Source: Gentiana macrophylla
Taxonomy: Eukaryota; Streptophyta; Magnoliopsida; Gentianales; Gentianaceae
Direction of reading: 5' to 3'
Length of the DNA stretch: 64,000 nt
Assembly: GCA_026214975.1 (NCBI GenBank)
Contig: CM047805.1
Location: 189,171,620-189,235,619 of the forward strand
The notes under the pieces were generated by a model. That model did not search any database, was not told the DNA's origin, and saw only the letters and a program-made list of their open reading frames with translations. Made by a program: the position numbers and the translations under genes. Positions 1 to 11,499 of this stretch are shown here, one piece after another; within the stretch, counting starts at the first letter, position 1; each line of letters begins with the position of its first letter.

Positions 1-3000
1 ACGGTGTCACCACCGGCTTCGGCGCAACTTCACACCGGCGAACCAAACAAGGTGGCGCTCTTCAAAAAGAACTTATCAGGTACTTCAAATTATTAATAAA
101 ATGAAAGATTTACCATTTACTTTACGGGATAAAAATCTAGACCATCTTTACTTGCGAGTTCGGATCCTCTGCTGTGGCCGCCCCTTGCTGTGATGGACCG
201 TGACGCCAAAACGGCGTCGTTTGACACACACCGACGCCGCTTTGGTTCCAAGAAAGAAAAAAAAAAACACAGCAAAACGACGTCGCTGTGTGTCAAAACG
301 ACGTCGTTTTAACGTCACAGTCCATCACAACAAGGGGCGGCCACAGCAGAGGATCCGAACTCCTTTACTTGCACCACGGATCCTATTCCTACCTACCTTA
401 CACAACACTTAATCAATCTTTTGAAGTAAAATAATAATAATAATATGCATTTACATTCTCACAGAATAAGTATAAACCACTACACATGTGTGCCAATGGA
501 TTAAAGTGATAAATTATTTTTTGTGATGGGTCCCAACAGAATATGTGGTGTTGATTGTGTTGTGTAAGATTTTGTGGTTGAAAGTGTAGTGGATGTATCA
601 CTACTGAAGTAAAATAATGATTTTTCAAAATCGTACGATACATGTACAAGAATTAGGCTATTTTTTACTCAAAATGAATAAGTAGTGAGTGGTGTGGCGT
701 GTGATAAATTAAATCATCAAGATAATTAACGGATGAGATGTTTCGGTTTTATTTAATTTATATATAGTATGTATATATATATATGAAATGATATTGCTCA
801 TATAGACATCATTTACATGGCGGCCCTGCAGAAAGATGACATGTATAAATTGAGAAATGGAATCTTTCCTTTATTTTATTTTATTTTTATTTTAAATAGG
901 AATCTTAACTCTTGCCAGAGAAAAAAAATTTAATATTATATTTTATAATTGTGTAGTTATACTCATTTAACTATTAAGCCATGTGTGATTTGTGTGTGTG
1001 TATATTTTGATGAATATGAAACCCAAACGTAATATGTATGGTATCCGGTATGTAATTAGTAGTCGTTTATAATGTTTTTACTATATCAAAAAAATGACGA
1101 ATGTAATAGATTTTGTTTTACAATTAAAGTTTGAAATACACCGTAAAAATTGTTGAATGGATGAATAAGTTAAGGGTACAAGGATAAAAATTTAATAAGG
1201 TGACTATATTCATATTTTAAAATGCTTATATTTAAGAAACATAGAAGTACAATTAATGTTTCGAAATACTGATCCATTATGCTTACATGAACAGAACAAT
1301 ACAGATATTTTGAGTGTCTTTACTGTAACTCTTGATGTAGTCGTGGGCTATCATTTTTTTTTCCTTAAAAAACATGGGCTATCATTTTGACAGTAGTATT
1401 TTAAACATATTGCCAGGTTCTTGAATGCGGGTATATTTGGTAATGGATTCGATTCATCCCACACACTGCCACAATCAGCAACCAGAGCAGCCATGCTTGT
1501 AAGAATCAACACACTGCTTCAAGGTTATTCCGGCATCAGATTTGAGATTCTAGAAGCCATCACTCAGTTCATCAATCACAACATCACTCCCTTTTTACCT
1601 CTTCGTGGTACAATCACTTCGTCCGGTGATCTAGTCCCTTTATCCTACATCGCCGGGTTATTAACCGGTCGGCCTAATTCCAAGGCCACTGGACCTAAAG
1701 GTGAAGTCCTTACTGCTGAACAAGCATTTCATCTTGCTGGAATACCCACCGGGTTTTTTGAGCTCCAGCCTAAAGAAGGTCTTGCTCTTGTTAATGGTAC
1801 AGCAGTCGGTTCTGGATTGGCGTCTATGGTCCTTTTTGATGCTAATGTGCTGGCTGTGTTGTCTGAAGTTTTGTCTGCGGTTTTCGCTGAAGTGATGAAT
1901 GGTAAGCCTGAGTTTACTGACCATTTGACTCATAAACTGAAGCATCATCCGGGTCAAATCGAAGCTGCTGCCATTATGGAACATATTTTGGACGGTAGTT
2001 CTTATGTTGAAGCATCTAAGAAGTTGCATGAGATGGATCCTTTACAGAAGCCTAAACAAGACCGTTACGCCCTCAGAACTTCTCCTCAGTGGTTAGGCCC
2101 TCTGATTGAAGTTATTCGTAACGCCACCAAAATGATTGAGAGGGAAATCAATTCAGTGAATGATAACCCTTTGATTGATGTGTCAAGGAACAAAGCCATA
2201 CATGGTGGAAACTTTCAAGGGACACCGATTGGTGTATCGATGGACAATGCTCGATTGGCTATCGGATCGATTGGTAAACTGATGTTTGCTCAGTTTTCTG
2301 AGCTGGTGAATGATTTCTATAATAATGGGCTGCCTTCTAATCTCTCTGGAGGAAGGAATCCGAGTTTGGATTACGGATTTAAGGGAGCTGAGATAGCCAT
2401 GGCTGCATACTGTTCAGAGCTTCAGTATTTGTCTAATCCGGTCACGAATCACGTGCAGAGCGCCGAGCAACACAACCAAGATATCAACTCTTTAGGCTTA
2501 ATATCTTCCAGAAAAACTGCTGAATCTATTGATATCCTGAAGCTCATGTCATCTACCTACTTAGTAGCAATCTGCCAAGCAGTTGACCTGAGGCATTTGG
2601 AGGAGAACTTGCTACACACTGTAAAGAACACTGTAAGTCAAGTGGCTAAGAAAACTTTAACAATGGATGCCAATGGTGAACTTCATCCATCAAGATTCTG
2701 TGAGAAAGATTTGCTCAGTGTGGTGCAACGCGAATACGTTTTCGCCTACATCGATGACCCTTGCAGTGCCACCTACCCACTAATGCAAAAGCTGAGACAA
2801 GTGCTTGTAGATCATGCATTAAAGAATGGTGAGAATGAAAAGAATGAAAAAGCCTCGATTTTCCAAAAGATTGAGGCTTTTGAAGAAGAACTCAAAGCCC
2901 AGTTGCCAAAAGAAGTGGAAAGTGCTAGAACAGCAGTTGAAAATGGAAAACCAGCAATTTCAAACAAGATTAAAGAGTGCAGATCTTATCCTCTATACAG

Positions 3001-3166
3001 GTTTGTGAGAGAGGAATTGGGGGCAATTTTTTTGACAGGTGAGAAAGTAACATCACCTGGCGAAGAGTTTGACAAGATTTTCACAGCAATAAATAAGGGA
3101 AAGATTATTGATCCATTGTTGGAATGCCTCAAGGAGTGGAATGGAGCTCCTCTTCCCATTTGTTGA
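1..3166 (+). CDS. PAL: Phenylalanine ammonia-lyase, 3' part (end of exon 1, intron, complete exon 2)
   Basis: Deaminates L-phenylalanine to trans-cinnamate, the entry step of the phenylpropanoid pathway; cytosolic tetramer. Exon 1 enters the window in frame ([18 protein letters not shown]) and ends at 79 (AG|GT). The intron is 80-1416, splitting an Arg codon at the usual plant PAL position. Exon 2 runs 1417-3166 without frameshift and ends [12 protein letters not shown]. The Phe-Leu pair that favours Phe over Tyr (RFLNAG) spans the splice. The MIO site reads [17 protein letters not shown], with Ser-Ser-Gly where plant PALs usually have Ala-Ser-Gly. Other family blocks are present: [35 protein letters not shown]. 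The visible 608 codons fit a ~710-residue enzyme whose first ~100 residues lie upstream of the window. Identification is secure; whether this copy has a special substrate range is not shown. Confidence 0.97.
156..362. mobile_element. Mutator-type fold-back MITE in the PAL intron
   Basis: A 207-bp element whose ends are inverted copies: it starts GAGTTCGGATCCTCTGCTGT and ends with the near-perfect reverse complement. The inverted arms run ~85-90 bp each and leave only a short A-rich centre. It is flanked by a perfect 10-bp direct repeat CTTTACTTGC (146-155 and 363-372). Long inverted arms with a 9-11-bp target duplication are typical of MULE MITEs. Arms carry repeated AACGACGTCGTT-like palindromes. 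No coding role is likely; a short reading frame across it is only the repeat. Confidence 0.9.
373..1416. other. Remainder of PAL intron
   Basis: AT-rich intron sequence with a short TA-rich run near 765-785. I see no gene, no RNA gene and no further element. The 3' splice site is TTGCCAG at 1410-1416. Confidence 0.7.
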
Positions 3167-3370
3167 TGTTCGTATTTGAACTGTAATTGTGTTTCTTTTG
3201 TTTTGTTTAGTTTTTATTTGCATCATCGTATGTTTGTTAGTGTTAATTATTTACCACATCTGTCAAGAAGTTTATGTTTGGAAATTAAGCAAGTGAGATT
3301 TCTATTGAACCCTTCAAGCCTGATTTTAATACGAAATAGTTTGGTCAACAAATGACACAAAGAATGTATG

Positions 3371-3626
3371 TTTTTTTTTTTTTTTTTTTTTTTTTGTTGT
3401 TGTTGTGAAAACGACCTTCTTTATTCAAACATCAGGGATGCCAAACATTTACAAAGAGTTCAAAAAATGAAAACATAAATACAGATTACTGTCTTCTAGT
3501 CCCTAGGCTAGTCTAATGTTTCGAGTTCTTTCCACCATTTGACTGATGAAGATATGAGGCAGGGGGTGACACTTCTCTTCCCCAAACACTCGCTTGTTCC
3601 GCCAAATCCAAAGAAATTTTCTCCTA
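3371..3626 (-). mobile_element. 5'-truncated LINE tail (end of ORF2 and poly(A))
   Basis: Read on the minus strand, 3626 to 3503 encodes FLWIWRNKRVFGEEK followed by a short tail and a stop, which resembles the end of plant non-LTR retrotransposon ORF2. A 3' untranslated stretch follows and ends in a 25-nt T run on the plus strand (3371-3395), the complement of a poly(A) tail. It is a dead 5'-truncated insertion downstream of PAL. I could not find a convincing target duplication. Confidence 0.75.
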
Positions 3627-3637
3627 ATTAATTATAA

Positions 3638-4155
3638 TGTGGAAAATATAATTGTTTATGTGTTAAATAATTATAAATAAATAAGAAATTAGTTTTCTTA
3701 TTGGATAAACAGGAAATTTGTTTTATTTTTCCTTAAAGAAAAAGATAAATTTGTGTGTATAAGAGAAACACTCAAATTATTGGTTATTATCCTATAGAAA
3801 GAGAGTTTCTCTCAACGCAAAATAGTTTAGAATCCAACGCCATTTTTTTAAAAGAAGGGACACCTGTTTTCTTTTGGGAGAGAGAAAATTTTGTTTTCTT
3901 GTCTTAGCCATTGGGAGAAGAAAAACTAAAACTAGGGTTTTTCTTAAGCATATTCAAGGAGGTTCTACTATGGGAATCGACGTCCACCAGTCGTCGCTTG
4001 GAGATACAATCCGGAAGATCACGGCTTTGTTGGGTAAATCTTTAACTTTCTTGTAGTTATATTAATTAATCATGTGAATTAAATCGTGGTAAAATCGCAT
4101 GCGAATTTAATTCGTAGATTCCACTATGCGGATTCGAGTTTATGTATATCTAGCA
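3638..4155 (+). repeat. Probable single LTR, 5' end of an LTR element
   Basis: Starts TGTGG and ends TAGCA, and is followed two bases later by TGGTATCAGAGACATG (4158-4173), a close match to the tRNA-iMet primer binding site used by many plant LTR elements. Within it lie a TATA-like AT-rich stretch (~3668-3690) and a pyrimidine-rich leader-like region. No second copy is in the window, so the right end of the element is lost or unrecognised. The boundaries are inferred from TG/CA and the primer site. Confidence 0.6.
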
Positions 4156-4157
4156 TG

Positions 4158-4169
4158 TGGTATCAGAGA
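4158..4169 (+). promoter_or_regulatory. Primer binding site (tRNA-iMet type)
   Basis: TGGTATCAGAGA, 11 of 12 bases as in the canonical plant site TGGTATCAGAGC, two bases after the presumed LTR end. Confidence 0.6.
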
Positions 4170-4351
4170 CATGTTAAAGCGATTTTGCGATTTTGATTGC
4201 ATAATTAATTAGCGATTTTACGATTTTGATTGCATAATTAATTAATAAGGAGTGTAATTGAATAAAAATTGGAGAAATTGGAAAATCAGGTCACTGTAAC
4301 TTCTGACATTTATTTTCTGGTCAAACAGTTATTGACATTTTTTTTCAGGTT

Positions 4352-4647
4352 CACCGTCCAAATTTGGAGGAAATCGTCTAAATACAGTCAAATCCGTCCA
4401 TATTTGGATACATTTCGTCCCAATCCATCCAATGGACAAAATGGACGGAAACCGTCCAAATTGGTACGAATTCCGTTCATTTTTGGACGGTGCGTCCAAA
4501 TTTTGGACGGATTCCGTCCATTTTGTCCAAAACACTAAAACCGTCCCAATTTGGGCGGTATCATTTGATCTCTTCGTCCAAACAATTGGGCATCATTCCC
4601 AAATTTGGACGGAAACATCCATTTTGAACGGATACGTCCATTTTTAA
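4352..4647. repeat. Block of CCGTCC/GGACGG palindromic motifs
   Basis: About 300 bp packed with variants of CCGTCCAAATTTGGACGG and half-sites CGTCCATTTT / AAAATGGACG in both orientations. Many neighbours can pair as hairpins. It lies inside the presumed LTR element, downstream of its primer site. It is not a regular tandem repeat and does not encode a sensible protein. Confidence 0.7.
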
Positions 4648-5941
4648 ACCCTTATCAGGCCTTCTTCCTCATTTCACAGCCGTTTCAACTAAACCTCTGA
4701 AAAAACGCAGTAAAACATCCGAATTTGGACAATTTACAGAGCATTTCAATCCTTCCATTTCTCAGAGCAAAATTGGACGATTTCAATGGCAAATCCTTCG
4801 TCTTCTCAGAGCTTAGAAGCACCTAATGTGAGTGTTTATGGTTTTTTTATTTTTTTACAGCCTCTTCCAATTCCGTTTTTGATTTCGTTATTTGTTTTTG
4901 TTATTTGATTTTGTTGGGTAATCATACATATGATTTGAATTCATATTCTATTTGATATTGTTATTTGATTCGAATTAATGGGGCTAATCCTATTAAATTT
5001 TGTTATTTTATTGTGACAGGATTTTTACGGTTTATGTCACCATGAATATCACGTTATTTGTTCGATTGGGATTCAACGGTGTTATAGGGTTTAGGGTTTA
5101 GATTCAAATTCATATATTGTATGATTATATGTATGTATGATGAAGTGCTTTTAGAAATCGAAATGATATGTATGAATCTTAGAATTCGAATGGATATGTA
5201 TGAACATTAGTAATATGTAATTAATAGCCTAGGGTTTATGGTTTATTGATGTTCATGTAAAATTCGAAAATTCATGTATAATTTAGAGAACGTCATGTTT
5301 CATGTTCAATAGTGTGTTATTTTATTATTGAGTTTGAATTCAATTCATGTATGGTATGATTAAATATATGATGGGCCATTTAGAAGTAATTTATGATAGT
5401 GTAAGAATATGTATGATAGTGTTATAATTTTTTATTAGATATTCTAGTGTAATTTTTGATAGTATAATGTAAGATTCTATGATAGTAGTATTGCTAATTA
5501 TTTAAATTTGACAATGAGTATGATTGATCACAGGGAGTATAAATGCTTTTAGTATAAATGCCCTTGAAATTATCGGTAACAAAAATGTGATTTAAAAAAT
5601 TAAAACAAACGACAAATTAATGTCGTTTGAAAATACAAGAACGAATATCTCGAACTGAATTCCATGGTATGCCTCGGCCTGATGAGGTTCTTAGAATTGC
5701 ATGTTTTCCCTAGGGTGTTTTCGATTCCTTCTGATCCGTTGTGTCATGCATAATCTCCAGGCTTTGTATTGGGGCTCCTGGTAGGTAGCTCGTAGAAGAT
5801 TTCATTAGGTCTGCTCAACAAAGCATCTTTTCCTGTCTCCAGCAGCCTGGTAAATCCTCAGCTGGAAGTGAGGCACCCGTTAGATTGAAAATATAAGTTT
5901 TGTTCTACCGGCTCTGTCCGGCATCCGTTCTCCTTCGTCAT
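4648..5941. other. AT-rich stretch without recognisable gene
   Basis: Mostly AT-rich, low-information sequence. A short start at 4786 (MANPSSSQSLEAPN, then GTGAGT) could be a tiny first exon or a gag start, but nothing downstream confirms it. 5642-5890 has higher GC content and looks less random, but I do not recognise it. Confidence 0.4.
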
Positions 5942-5989
5942 CATCATGTATTCTATGACGTTGGTAAAAACAATATTATATTTTTCTCT

Positions 5990-6159
5990 TTGATGTCGTT
6001 GGGTCAAGATGTATTTTTAGAATCTCAAGAGCCCATGAATGTGGATTATCCAAATGGTGATGGTTTGAATGTAGCCCCCGAATGTGGAATCTTTGAATGC
6101 ACCGGAACCCGAACTGGAATCGATATCGAAGGTGTAGATGTTGTGAACATTACGAAAGA
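5990..6159 (+). pseudogene. Possible N-terminal fragment of the Mutator-like transposase
   Basis: The frame starting at ATGTCGTTGGGTCAAGATG reads as an acidic, protein-like segment (MSLGQDVFLESQEPMNVDY) and runs straight into the LTR element at 6160. The transposase body resumes on the other side of that element at 13682 in the same orientation. MULE transposases often start with a variable acidic region, so this may be the 5' part of the interrupted gene. The conserved segment expected just before the DNA-binding domain is missing, and no target duplication joins the two flanks. The link is inferred. Confidence 0.35.
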
Positions 6160-8355
6160 TGTCGACATACGGAAAAAATTCACCGTTATTTTTATAACTT
6201 TTCAACCCGCTTTACGATATCATTTCGAGTATTTTTATATCGATTCGAGTCATTAATTCCTATGTTTTATATAAATATGTTAGTAGTAGTTATTATATAA
6301 AATATCGTATTTTTAAGCGTGTTTTATAGTTTTGTACCGGTTTAGTAACCGGTGTGTGTGTCAATCGGTTTACGTTTGGTATTTTGGTGGTTTATTGCGA
6401 AATTATAGGTTAACCAAAATCCCGAGTAACGACACGTTTGAGGCCTAAAAGAGGTGTTTATGGGGATATAAGAGTGTGCCACAGCAAAAGTCGAGTGGAT
6501 CGGTGGTTCAGTAGTGTCACTAACGATTTATATCTTCGACGAACCAATGGCCCATTAAAACGGCATTTTCTGAAGAGGTGGCCTTAATTAAAGTTGTAGA
6601 TCTTTGATAGAGCTTTCCAACGCATTTTGAATCATGTTAATTGGAGGTCTACAACTCAAGTTATGGTCAATTGACTAATCAATTCGGATTAGTAGAAATC
6701 CCGAAAACGACACGACATACGAATGGCTCATCAAAACGGCGTTTTCTGAAAAAGAATCCTTCATGAAAGTTGTATATCTTCAAGAAAGATTTCCAATGGA
6801 TTTTGAATCAAGTCAATCGGACTTCTACAACTCAAATGGTGGTCAAGTGGCTAATTGATTTGTATTAAGGAAAATGTCGCAAACGACACGTAATGGGAAT
6901 GGCCCATCAAAACGACGTTTTCTGAAGAAGTGTCCTTCATGAAAGTTGAAGAATTTTCCGAGAGCTTAATTTTGACGTTTGAATCATAATTATTGGAGGC
7001 CTACAACTCAAGATATGAATTTTAGAAGTTTAATATATAATTATATATAAAATTCCCATTTGCATGTTATTCTGCAATGATTAGTGATGATGAGCTCGGA
7101 TCGATCCGGCACTAATCCGGATCGATCCGGCTTCAACATTTTCTATATATATGGAACACAAAGATGCGAGAGACCTTTTGCCCCCTTCTTCTCCTTCTTC
7201 CTTCTTTTTAATTATGTTTTGGGGGTACATATGTAGTAATATATATGCCGTTATAATGTTTAATGTAATAACCCGACTAGTTATCGCTTTTAATATAATT
7301 TCGTTTCCGTCTTTTATTGCTTTCTTTTACTTTTATGCAATTAGTATAAATATATATATATATACGTATACTATATATATATATATCATATCTATATATA
7401 TATATCTATATATATATATATCTATACGTATATCTATATATATTGTAGTTATCTTTTTCGTTTTGTTTTCTTTCGTTTTGTTATTTTCGTTGTTATTTTT
7501 AGTTAATATGACTAGCTAATCTCGTTACATAGCCGATTTATGTGAAAACGGGTGAAATCAACCCTCGTAGACGAGATGGGAGTTGTGTAAAGCACGTAAT
7601 ATAATGTTTTAATGATTAATCCACGTCCCAAAACTTATTCTAAACGTCTTTGAATTAGATTGATCATTTAGTTCATCATCACACATATCGAACCTATAAA
7701 TGCATTTTGCGGTGAGATGTGGGAAAAGGGTTTTAGGATCGTTATGCGTAGATTCGGCCTAGTTGTTAGGACCGTTTTCCAATACAGAGGTTTGTCATCG
7801 TTGTTCGAGCGACTCAAAGAGCGTAATCATGTTAGGTTAATCGGTTTTCAAAGGAAAATTAATTAACTTCACATAGGGTGTTGAGTGAGAGTTGTTCGAG
7901 ATCTTAACACCGAATTAGGAGTTGGCACCCGTGGATGTCGTTAAAATCTTGTGGAAAGGTAGGTTGGTTAAAACACACTCCTTATCAAGTTTTTCTGTGG
8001 GGAGATAACTGTTGGATCATGGCTCGGCTATGCTTTTTAATCACCTAGTTAATCTCGTTAGTTAAAATTTATTTTTCGCATTAGTATAAAAACTCCACCT
8101 AAAACTTTGATCGCTTAGACTAAGTTCGACGTTCATTTTGGTACTCACAACCACATTTCTCTCTGGGGACGACCAGTACTCACTCAGTAGCTATCCTAGC
8201 AATCGACACGGTACTCTGCCAGTTAGAGAGTTAGTTTACCCACGGTTTTGCGAGTCTTTATAAATGTATTTTTAGTGGGTGAATTTTCCGCTCATCAAAA
8301 AATTGGCGCCGTTGCCGGGGACCAATATTTTAGTGAAAAAAAAATTCACTTATCA
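6160..8355 (+). repeat. 5' LTR of the LARD-like element
   Basis: Aligns along its length with 11500-13681. Contains ACCGGTTTAGTAACCGGT (6336-6353), a pair of CGGATCGATCCGG palindromes (~7090-7130), a TA-rich stretch (7349-7440), and an internal copy of the primer site, TGGCGCCGTTGCCGGGGA (8304-8321). The exact left end is less certain than the right one because the first ~12 bases differ from the 3' LTR. Confidence 0.88.
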
Positions 8356-8358
8356 AAT

Positions 8359-8372
8359 TGGCGCCGTTGCGG
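8359..8372 (+). promoter_or_regulatory. Primer binding site (tRNA-Asp type) of the LARD-like element
   Basis: TGGCGCCGTTGCGG begins three bases after the LTR end. A better match, TGGCGCCGTTGCCGGGGA, sits 55 bases upstream, inside both LTR copies. Confidence 0.75.
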
Positions 8373-8688
8373 GAAATGTGTGATATTGTTGTGATATCTT
8401 GTAAGTGAACCGAAGGCTTGGGCCTAGGTTTTTATTTTCTTGTTTTATTTAGATGTCGACAAAGAGCTATGGATCTTTGAAGTGATATTGTCTGAACTCG
8501 GTTTGAATACGACTTTGGTACTTAGCCTCTTGGAGGTGATATCTTGTAAGTCCGGCTAAAGCGGGGGATTAGGGCCTTCGGCTACCATAACTTTTGAGGG
8601 GTCTAAATATCGTGTGTTTAAAAAAAAAAAAAAAAAAAAGTTTATTGTTTTCTTGTTATTTTCTAGAGATCTTGCAGTTTGAGTTTAA

Positions 8689-9220
8689 ATGGATGAATTT
8701 TTCAATCAACACTACTCATCCGAACAACAATACCCTACCAACCTTATCAACAACGGTTCATGTCCGAGCCTCGGATCATCAACGTAGAATAACCAGGGTT
8801 CTCGGTCCTATAATTGCCCAAATGCATACCAGGACCGGAATTATGGTTATTCGAGTAATGAGCCACCATATTACGAGGTTACCCGAACCCTAATGCTTAT
8901 CGGGATTACGGTGTTCATACTCAACACGTTGATAGCTTCAACCATATTCACCATCCGATCGATTATGCGGAATGGCAAGAGGACTACTACTCACCTCCGA
9001 TGAATCAAAGTCAATATGATCGATGCGCCCCATGCCACAAGAAGAATTCACCGACAGTCAAATAGAGCAACTTTCGGCGATTGAACCAGATCTTGGAAGA
9101 GCGATCGTTGGACATGCAGGAGTTCAAGGTAAATCTTGACTCCGCCATAAGAAATCTTCAAGACAAGGTGGGGCAATTGATTGAATTAGTGAGGTATGTG
9201 AAAGAGGCGAGAGACATGTA
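8689..9220 (+). pseudogene. Degenerate gag-like region of the LARD-like element
   Basis: Fragments in changing frames look protein-like and coiled-coil prone: an N-terminal Tyr/Gln/Asn-rich part, then LEERSLDMQEFKVNLDSAIR and NLQDKVGQLIELVR. Several stops and frameshifts interrupt it. Leader-type ORFs of this composition occur in Athila/Tat-related gypsy derivatives; that assignment is from general resemblance. Confidence 0.45.
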
Positions 9221-10964
9221 AGGTGGTTAGGGATGATGATGAGGTTATCATTGAAGAAGTTCGAGTTGAGAATAAGGTTGATAATTCGGTTTGCAAAGAA
9301 AAAGTGCAAGATTTGGAGATGACAACGAGTTAGAGGAGCGAGAGATTGATTGGCCATCTTTAGTAAAGCCACCGGGGAGAGTTGGTAATAGTTAATATAT
9401 CGGTCCCGGATTACTACATTCGTCCCACTCTGTGAGGATGAATTTTCATGTCCAGTTTGTATACTCCCCAATGGATGAGCTTTATGGGAGTTTTCAAAAG
9501 AAGATGGTTCGACGATCGATAAAAGAAGATTTTCTGGCTGGGAGGAGGTAGCGTCGAGAGCCAAACGAGGTACGTTTCTAGACAATTTAATTTCTTTGGT
9601 TCTCGCATTGTTAATTTTTCTTAAGCTATTGATCTTCTTAAGTTCTGATTTTGGTTGATAACTTGTAAATACTACTTTTGTCGAGCCAACGACGTTAAAC
9701 AAAAGCGCTACCGGAGGCGACCCGATAATAAAGATAATTTGAATAAGCCTAGTCTTAATGAAATGTAGAATCAGTATGAAAGATGAACACAAAGCACAAC
9801 CAAGTCTCAGGATGAATGTTTGAATGTCATTAAAAGGGAACGATTAGGTGGTTATCCGAAAATCCCTATGGAGAAAAAAGAAAAAATTCGAATGCATCAT
9901 TTCTTGGACTTAGGTTGTTAAACCCTTGAGGATCTGGTTATAAAAGACTCTATACTCTTTCACACATTTCATTTTATGATCTAGTCTGTTTCAAATTTCT
10001 TGTTGTTGTAGTTTAGTGGTGAGTATTCCCGCCTTAATAAAACTGTGTGTAATAAAAATGAATCTATGAATTGATGTCTTGACTATGATATATGCTCATG
10101 TGATACGTATATGCTTAGATGTTTTGTGCTTTACCAGTATGGTTATTTTTCCATCTAAAGCTATTATATTGCCTATCGAATTTTCTGACGTGACAGTGCC
10201 ATTATCTTATTATTCCCATATCTCTATTGCATACTTTGGCACGAGGACCATGTCCCGTGTTTGCTTTGTTTTGGTTGTTTTTGTATAGGGATTCGGGATG
10301 TGCTTTCTCATGGCTGTTACGGGATTCGGTAGCACTTTTCTGCCAGGTTTATAAGCTAAGTCTTCCTCTCTATCTCATTCACTATGCTTTAAAGGATAAT
10401 GCAAGTTCGTAAGTGGGGGGTAGAGTCTGGTTGGTTTAGAAATGGCAGTAAGTGTTTAAACCCTTAGTTTGTTGATCTTTTTCGAGCATTATTTAGTTGA
10501 TTAAAATAATCTGTATAAGGTATATATTTCATGGATTTGAAGATGTAATGATCAATTTGATATGTATAACTAATTTGAATCGTAAGTGCATTTTAACCCC
10601 AAATTTATTTGTGTAACATGAATTCCTTCACGTAAGCCTTTGATATTGAAGCGAAAATTTTAAACTGTATCCATTGAGTATTCTAGTGGTTTATCCTAGA
10701 GATAGTAGTAACTTAGTACCTAACTTCTGAACATGTACTGTGAATATCTGAAGGTTTGAATGTGATAGAAAGAATGTCAAAATAAGATAAACTATATGTC
10801 GGTTGTAGCTACCAATGATTTGAGTGCAAGAGGGGGTTATCACGAAACGTCCTATATCACTATATGAGGTTTAAAAGCTCCCGAATCGCTGATGATAGTA
10901 GTCCAAATTAGGGTGTTATCACGAAACATCCTATTGCTTTGGGAATGAGGGCATATGCTACACA

Positions 10965-11005
<41 letters not shown>

Positions 11006-11490
11006 AGAAGAAGAAGAGTTAGATGGGTATTAATGTATTCGATCTCACCTCATGGCCTTTGAAAGATAGTCTATTTTGGCAATGAGTTCGGATATGTTAG
11101 TATTCTGAAAAAAAAAAAAAAAAAAAAAAAAAACTAGTTATATTCTCACTATCCCCAAGATAAAGCCGAATGATATGCTTTAGGGATTATCCTAATAAAT
11201 ACACAGAGAGGGCGTTGTGTGGAATTGTTACTACCTATACCTAGGAAAGTCATTAGACTGTCTGAGTGGATATTTGTGCGTTTGCTTGATTTATTCAAGA
11301 GAGGATAGTGGAAATTGAAAGGCGTGTCACACACACACACTGTTATACATTTATATTAAGGTTAACGTGTGGTTATGATTCGATTGGTTACATCATCTGG
11401 TTGGCCTTTATATTTTACATCTTCATGAATTTTTCCTCATTCATTTTATTTTATCGCTTGTTTTGTTCGAGGACGACCAAAAGCTAAGCT

Positions 11491-11499
11491 AAGGGGGGT
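11491..11499 (+). promoter_or_regulatory. Polypurine tract of the LARD-like element
   Basis: AAGGGGGGT directly before the 3' LTR start TGTGATAACGG; this is the usual second-strand priming site. Confidence 0.75.

Noticed and set aside
200..412. 70-codon Arg/Lys-rich frame in the PAL intron
   Set aside because: It is the translation of the MITE inverted arms.
1661..2029. 122-codon minus-strand frame
   Set aside because: It is an antisense shadow of PAL exon 2.
7151..7519. Hydrophobic 122-codon frame (and its copy at 12430-12846)
   Set aside because: Both lie in the LARD LTRs and are mainly TA-repeat translation (IYIYIYI).
8359..8376. tRNA-Asp-like sequence
   Set aside because: It matches only the 3' end of the tRNA and is placed as a retrotransposon primer site; there is no cloverleaf around it.
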